DNA of 28,478 nucleotides from an uncultured Oscillospiraceae bacterium (GTDB lineage: Bacteria; Bacillota; Clostridia; Oscillospirales; Oscillospiraceae). The first letter of the stretch is position 1. The number at the start of each line of letters is the position of its first letter. Made by a program: the position numbers and the translations under genes. Location: contig CAJUFJ010000049.1 in NCBI GenBank assembly GCA_910585815.1, positions 1 through 28,478 on the forward strand. Direction: 5' to 3'. This document shows, piece by piece, positions 25,082 through 28,478 of the stretch. The notes beneath the pieces were generated by a model. That model was not told where the DNA came from and ran no database searches. It saw only the letters and a list, made by a program, of their open reading frames with translations.

Positions 25082-27022
25082 GTGGCCCGAAGCAGTGTCA
25101 ACGCAGGACCGCTCTGGAAGGTGGCGGTGTACATCCGCCTGTCTCGAGAGGACGGCCGGCCCGACGAATCCGAGAGCGTAGCCAACCAGCGCAAGCTGAT
25201 TCTGGAACACCTCGCCGCCCTGTCAGACGGCGGCCGGTATGTCATAGCAGGGGAATATGTGGACGACGGCGTCTCCGGCACTACCGACGACAGACGTGAG
25301 GCCTTCCAGCGGATGCTGGAGGATATCAGGCTGGGTTTGGTCAACTGTGTGGTGGTAAAAGACCTGGCCCGCTCCTTCCGCAACTACAGCGACCAGGGGT
25401 ACTATCTGGACGACTGGTTTCCCCGGCACAACGTCCGCTTCATCTCCCTGTCCCACCAGGCCCTGGACAGCTACCACGACGCCAGGGCCCTGCGGAACAT
25501 CGCCGTTCCCATTCAGGGTGTGCTCAACGAAAACCACTGCGCCGAGACCTCCGACAAGGTACGGGAGGTGCTGGACATGAAGCGCCGCCGCGGGGAGCAT
25601 ATCGGGGCCTTCGCCCTCTACGGCTACCGAAAGGCTGGAAAAAACACCCTGGAGGTGGACGAGGAAGCGGCGGCGGTAGTCCGAAAAATTTTCGGGTTAT
25701 TTCTGGACGGCATGAGTAAAAACGCCATCGTCCGCCAGCTGAACGGGGAGGGCATCCTCTGCCCCGCCGCCTACAAGGGGGAACGGCTGGGACTGCGCTA
25801 CCAGAATCCCCATGTGGACCCCGCCCGGCCCCCCCTCTGGTCCGCCCAGACGGTGGGGCGCATCCTCCGGGAACAGATGTACTGCGGCGACATGGTACAG
25901 GGCCGCTTCCGGATGAAAAGCTACAAGGTCCACATACAGGAGACGGTGCCCCGGGAGGAGTGGTTTCTGGTGGAGGACACCCACCCGCCCATCATCAGCC
26001 GGGAGACCTTCGCCCAGGTTCAGGCCCTCCTTGAGCAGAACACCCGCACCGCTCCCCGACAGAGCGTGCCCTATCTCTTTGCCGGGCTCCTGCGGTGCGC
26101 CGACTGCGGCCGGGCCATGAGCCGCAGCCTGTCCCGGGGTATTGTATACTACTACTGCCGCACCTACAAAGACCGTTCCAAATCGGCCTGTACCAGGCAC
26201 TCCATCCGCCATGACCAGCTGGAGGGGGCTGTGCTGTACGCCATTCAGCGGCAGATCGGCTGTGCTGTGGACTTCCCTCAACTTCTGGACCGGCTCAGCC
26301 GGGTGCCGGCAGGCAGAGACAGCAGCGGTCTGGAACATACACTGACACAGCGGGAACGGGAGCTGGCCCGGCTGGCCCGATACCGCCAGGGACTCTATCA
26401 GGACTGGAAGGATGGCGCACTCACCCGCGCCGAATATCAGCAGATGAGGGAGGACTACGAGGCGAGGATACAGGCCGTCCATGAGGCGCTCCAGGGGCTG
26501 CGGACCCGGCTGACGGAGGTTTCCCCTCCCCCGGAGGACCCGCTTCTGGCCTCCCTCTCCCGTCACCGGACGGTGGAGCGGCTGACCCGGGATCTCGTCC
26601 TCCAGCTGGTGGACCACGTTCGGGTGTATGAAGGGGGCAGGATCTGTGTAGTCTTCCGATTTTGTCCCCCGCAGGGGACCTGTTTTCCTTCTGAAACAGG
26701 GGCCGTCGGGCCAGTGGGGCCAACGGGACCGGCAGGGCCGGTCGGACCCACCGCACCAGTGGCGCCGGTAGCGCCAGTTGCACCTGTCGCACCGGCAGGG
26801 CCAGTCGGACCTACCGCGCCGGTGGCACCAGTGGCACCGGTAGCGCCGGCAGGGCCGGTGGGACCAGCGGGGCCCTGTGCGCCTGTGGCGCCGGTAGCGC
26901 CAGTGGCACCCGTAGCACCAGCAGGGCCGGTGGGGCCAGCAGGACCAGCGGGGCCCTGTGCACCCGTAGCGCCGGTAGCACCTGTGGCACCAGTAGCACC
27001 AGCAGGACCGGGAATTCCCTGA
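25082..27022 (+). CDS. Large serine recombinase, 3' end running into the collagen-like gene
   Basis: GTG at 25082 follows AAGGAGGG by 6 nt. The resolvase domain (about residues 12-155) has catalytic Ser21 in YIRLSRED, VDDGVSG and KDLARSFRN. The recombinase domain covers about 165-290, a zinc ribbon follows (CADCGRAM ... YYYC ... SACTRH), then a coiled coil (about 420-485) and an end near VYEGGRICVVFRF (about 535). That is a full-length SpoIVCA/TnpX-like enzyme. From about residue 544 the frame crosses the element junction and encodes about 100 residues of GPVGPTAPVAP, the antisense of collagen repeats, before stopping. This tail is probably not functional. Confidence 0.88.
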   Translation: MARSSVNAGPLWKVAVYIRLSREDGRPDESESVANQRKLILEHLAALSDGGRYVIAGEYVDDGVSGTTDDRREAFQRMLEDIRLGLVNCVVVKDLARSFRNYSDQGYYLDDWFPRHNVRFISLSHQALDSYHDARALRNIAVPIQGVLNENHCAETSDKVREVLDMKRRRGEHIGAFALYGYRKAGKNTLEVDEEAAAVVRKIFGLFLDGMSKNAIVRQLNGEGILCPAAYKGERLGLRYQNPHVDPARPPLWSAQTVGRILREQMYCGDMVQGRFRMKSYKVHIQETVPREEWFLVEDTHPPIISRETFAQVQALLEQNTRTAPRQSVPYLFAGLLRCADCGRAMSRSLSRGIVYYYCRTYKDRSKSACTRHSIRHDQLEGAVLYAIQRQIGCAVDFPQLLDRLSRVPAGRDSSGLEHTLTQRERELARLARYRQGLYQDWKDGALTRAEYQQMREDYEARIQAVHEALQGLRTRLTEVSPPPEDPLLASLSRHRTVERLTRDLVLQLVDHVRVYEGGRICVVFRFCPPQGTCFPSETGAVGPVGPTGPAGPVGPTAPVAPVAPVAPVAPAGPVGPTAPVAPVAPVAPAGPVGPAGPCAPVAPVAPVAPVAPAGPVGPAGPAGPCAPVAPVAPVAPVAPAGPGIP

Positions 27023-27351
27023 GGACCGGTGGGGCCGGTCGCACCGGTGGGACCCGGATATCCCTGAGGACCGGTTGGACCGGTCGGACCAATTCCAGGA
27101 TTGGGTGGGAAGGGACCAGGACAGGGCGGGACCGGCGGCAGAACGGGACCCGGACAGTCACAGCCGGAATCACACCCGCAACCGGTATTGCAGCCGCAGC
27201 CTGTGTTGCATCCGCACCCGGTGTCACACCCGCAGCCCGTGTTACAGCCGCAGCCGGTACCACAACCGGTGTTGCACCCGCACCCGGTCAGGTGGGCCAC
27301 AACGCCGTCGCGACTGCTCTGTTCCCAGTCAGAAGCATAGTAACGTCTCAT
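26563..27351 (-). CDS. Collagen-like surface protein, 5' part (split gene, truncated product)
   Basis: ATG at 27351 has AAAGGAG 9 nt upstream. Residues 1-22 are a short polar head; residues 23-66 are a Cys-rich tandem array of GCGCNTGC-type units; a Pro-rich linker follows; Gly-X-Y repeats (GPTGPTGPQGYPGPTGATG and similar) run from about 87 to 216. After the junction near 26714 the frame leaves collagen and reads about 48 residues antisense to the recombinase, ending at 26563. As it stands the gene makes a 262-residue protein lacking its C-terminal domain. The missing end matches 23727-23323. Such proteins form spore exosporium filaments in many Firmicutes; no signal peptide is visible, which fits assembly in the mother cell. 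Confidence 0.82.
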   Translation of the reverse strand: MRRYYASDWEQSSRDGVVAHLTGCGCNTGCGTGCGCNTGCGCDTGCGCNTGCGCNTGCGCDSGCDCPGPVLPPVPPCPGPFPPNPGIGPTGPTGPQGYPGPTGATGPTGPQGIPGPAGATGATGATGATGAQGPAGPAGPTGPAGATGATGATGATGAQGPAGPTGPAGATGATGATGAVGPTGPAGATGATGATGATGAVGPTGPAGPVGPTGPTAPVSEGKQVPCGGQNRKTTQILPPSYTRTWSTSWRTRSRVSRSTVR

Positions 27352-27401
27352 AGCGCGCTCCTTTTAAGTCAAGTAATGGATGTGGCTGTGCCACATACCA
27401 T

Positions 27402-27430
27402 ACTATGATTGCCCGCGCCATCGGTGTCAA
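27402..27430 (-). promoter_or_regulatory. Promoter of the collagen-like gene, possibly sigma-K type
   Basis: On the minus strand TTGACA (27430-27425) and CATAGT (27407-27402) are 17 bp apart. The same bases fit sigma-K: AC, then 16 bp, then CATA followed by GTATG (consensus CATAnnnTA). Both readings are possible; the sigma-K one would place expression in the mother cell late in sporulation. Confidence 0.5.
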
Positions 27431-27434
27431 ACCC

Positions 27435-27463
27435 TTTACAACACCTCTCTTTTCTGGCATAAT
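27435..27463 (+). promoter_or_regulatory. Promoter of the 87-aa gene
   Basis: TTTACA (27435-27440) and CATAAT (27458-27463) are 17 bp apart, 24 nt before the start codon. It is divergent from the collagen-like promoter. Confidence 0.65.
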
Positions 27464-27487
27464 AGAAAAAAAGGAGGCGCATCCCCA

Positions 27488-27751
27488 TTGGAGCACATTG
27501 AAATTCCCACCCAGCTTTTCTGGGAAAACGGCAACAGCTGGTACGGCAGCCTGGGCAACGCCAGATTTTTTATCAAGCCGGAGCGTCCCGAGGGGGCGGA
27601 CGGGTTACAGCTCTCCATCCAGTTCTGGAGGGGGCCGCTGGCTATGAACTTGAGCGAGATTACCGCCATGGCATCCTTTCCCGTCACCCAAGGGGGACTG
27701 GCCCAAGCCGCCGCGTGGCTGGAGGAACAGGCCGCCGGGGTAAACCCTTAA
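27488..27751 (+). CDS. 87-aa protein of unknown function
   Basis: TTG at 27488 follows AAGGAGG by 10 nt and is preferred because the upstream frame overlaps the promoter. The product mixes beta-type sequence (LFWENGNSWYGSLGNARFFI, LQLSIQFWRGP) with a C-terminal helix (GGLAQAAAWLEEQ). No family is recognised. It ends 4 nt into the convergent VanZ gene. Confidence 0.65.
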   Translation: MEHIEIPTQLFWENGNSWYGSLGNARFFIKPERPEGADGLQLSIQFWRGPLAMNLSEITAMASFPVTQGGLAQAAAWLEEQAAGVNP

Positions 27752-28239
27752 ACGGCCCCGGCGGACCCGCGTCCCCGCCTTTTGAACCGGCTTACCGCTC
27801 CCCACAGCAGCAGAAAGCAGGCGCAGCCTGCCAGGTCAATCAGCACGTCCTGCAGCTGGCCGCTTCGCCCGGAGATAAAGGTCTGGTGAAATTCGTCCAG
27901 CCCCGCCAAGAAGGCACAGAGGATAAACACTGCGGCGGCCCTCCGGCGGGCAGAGACCATCAGCCGCCAAACCGCTGCCAGCAGCAGGCCCGACAGGATA
28001 AAGTAAACTCCCATGTGGGCTCCCTTCCGGATGCAAAAAGTGACTGTCTCAAAAACAGCGGCTTGCTCCTCTGCACTCTGGAGAAAAAAAGAGGGACGAA
28101 ACCACCCCAGCAGCCAACCGGCCAGCCGGTCGGACATGGCCCCTGAGCTGTGTCCCGTCTGGGCAGAAAACCAGAAAATCACAGCGTACCACACCCCGGC
28201 GGGCAGGAAGGGATACACCTTGCCCCAAACTGATTTCAT
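27748..28239 (-). CDS. VanZ-family membrane protein
   Basis: This 163-aa protein has about four hydrophobic segments and the VanZ-family motifs FCIRKGAHMGVYFILSGLLL and LDEFHQTFISGRSGQLQDVLIDLAG. VanZ homologues are linked to teicoplanin or lipoglycopeptide tolerance, but most chromosomal members have no known role. AGGAGG lies 8 nt before ATG 28239. A clear promoter precedes it, and no other van gene is nearby. Confidence 0.88.
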   Translation of the reverse strand: MKSVWGKVYPFLPAGVWYAVIFWFSAQTGHSSGAMSDRLAGWLLGWFRPSFFLQSAEEQAAVFETVTFCIRKGAHMGVYFILSGLLLAAVWRLMVSARRRAAAVFILCAFLAGLDEFHQTFISGRSGQLQDVLIDLAGCACFLLLWGAVSRFKRRGRGSAGAV

Positions 28240-28271
28240 GTCCGCGTCCTCCTGACTGTTTTCTGCTCCGA

Positions 28272-28300
28272 ATTATACCAAATTCCTTATCCTGATACAA
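28272..28300 (-). promoter_or_regulatory. Promoter of the VanZ-family gene
   Basis: On the minus strand TTGTAT (28300-28295) and a perfect TATAAT (28277-28272) are 17 bp apart, about 33 nt before the start codon. Confidence 0.75.
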
Positions 28301-28355
28301 GTATACCTGCCTTTCTTGGTGGATTCATATAATTTAAAAAATTTTAAAAAATTCG

Positions 28356-28384
28356 TTGACAAACCAGGTCGTTTCTGGTAAGAT
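28356..28384 (+). promoter_or_regulatory. Promoter of tRNA-Ala
   Basis: TTGACA (28356-28361) and TAAGAT (28379-28384) are 17 bp apart. An A/T-rich UP-like stretch covers about 28328-28353, as expected for stable-RNA genes. Confidence 0.8.
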
Positions 28385-28428
28385 ATCACTTGCGCCGAAC
28401 GGCTTGACCTGTCCAGCGCAGTATATAT

Positions 28429-28478
<50 letters not shown>

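Larger units (their letters stand above)
23720..26721. mobile_element. Putative intervening element splitting the collagen-like gene
   Basis: The octamer GTGGGGCC occurs at 23720-23727 and 26714-26721, where collagen coding sequence meets foreign sequence on each side. Between them are a PfkB kinase gene, a 52-aa gene and a large serine recombinase gene whose 3' end touches the right junction. Recombination between the octamers would excise 2994 bp (998 codons) and join the two Gly-X-Y halves in frame to give a 344-residue protein. The exact crossover is uncertain because Gly-Pro-Thr codons recur nearby. The layout matches sporulation intervening elements such as skin. Confidence 0.6.

Noticed and set aside
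23781..26699. Inverted CTGTTTCAG / CTGAAACAG motifs near the two ends of the intervening element
   Set aside because: They lie at unequal distances from the junctions (54 and 15 bp), and one contains the kinase stop codon. A 9-bp match is probably chance.
23440..27050. Short GC-rich tandem repeats that could be mistaken for CRISPR or a minisatellite
   Set aside because: The period is 9 nt with variation at codon positions 3, 6 and 9, which is explained by Gly-X-Y coding. There are no constant repeats with unique spacers.
27748..28239. VanZ-family gene as part of a glycopeptide-resistance cluster
   Set aside because: No vanH, vanA/B, vanX, vanR or vanS lies nearby. Isolated VanZ homologues are common in Firmicutes.

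Overview
The window looks like the chromosome of a GC-rich, spore-forming gut Firmicute in class Clostridia, of the Oscillospiraceae/Flavonifractor type. That placement is inferred from clostridial-type SD sequences and sigma-A promoters, a glmS ribozyme, a TnpW/TndX-type conjugative-element end, VanZ and DUF421/DUF4363 genes, and collagen-like spore-surface-type genes. I ran no database search.

Region 1 (1 to about 7670) is the right end of an integrative conjugative element. It carries a cargo operon: the tail of an OmpR-family response regulator, its histidine kinase, a 49-aa membrane protein, an ABC ATPase and two ABC-2 permeases, a layout typical of peptide-antibiotic sensing and export. 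Four direct repeats at exact 11-bp spacing and a hairpin that buries a Shine-Dalgarno sequence lie between the kinase and the transporter. Element genes follow: a sigma-70 region-4-like regulator, a small HTH protein, a structured non-coding stretch bounded by near-identical hairpins, TnpW, and a large serine recombinase. The element appears to have landed in another serine recombinase gene, whose first 70 or so codons survive. A tyrosine-integrase C-terminus lies between that stump and a tRNA-Gln, so this tRNA locus holds several layers of mobile DNA.

Region 2 (8.2-18.1 kb) is housekeeping chromosome: tRNA-Gln(CUG), galM, a glmS ribozyme with glmS, a divergent pair of small genes (one XRE-like), a DUF421/DUF4363 pair flanked by two copies of a small inverted-repeat element, and carAB. 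Region 3 (18.1-22.1 kb) has a palindromic intergenic repeat, an apparently self-regulated ribbon-helix-helix protein, a small unknown protein and a 1048-aa hybrid sensor kinase.

Region 4 (22.1-27.4 kb) is the most interesting. A family-2 glycosyltransferase gene lies downstream of a collagen-like (Gly-X-Y) gene that is split in two. The 5' part (start codon, RBS, promoter, Cys-rich head, Gly-X-Y repeats) is at 27351-26714. The 3' part (Gly-X-Y repeats, C-terminal domain, stop, terminator, but no start) is at 23727-23323. Between them lie about 3.0 kb with a PfkB sugar kinase, a 52-aa protein and a large serine recombinase gene that runs right up to the junction. Both junctions carry the same 8 bp, GTGGGGCC, in the same reading frame. 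Recombination there would release a 2994-bp circle and restore a 344-codon gene. This resembles known sporulation intervening elements (the sigK skin, the SPbeta/spsM system) but in a collagen-like gene. The collagen promoter also fits a sigma-K pattern. Excision itself is an inference.

Region 5 (27.4-28.5 kb) has a small unknown gene, a VanZ-family membrane protein and the start of a tRNA-Ala(GGC) behind a strong promoter.
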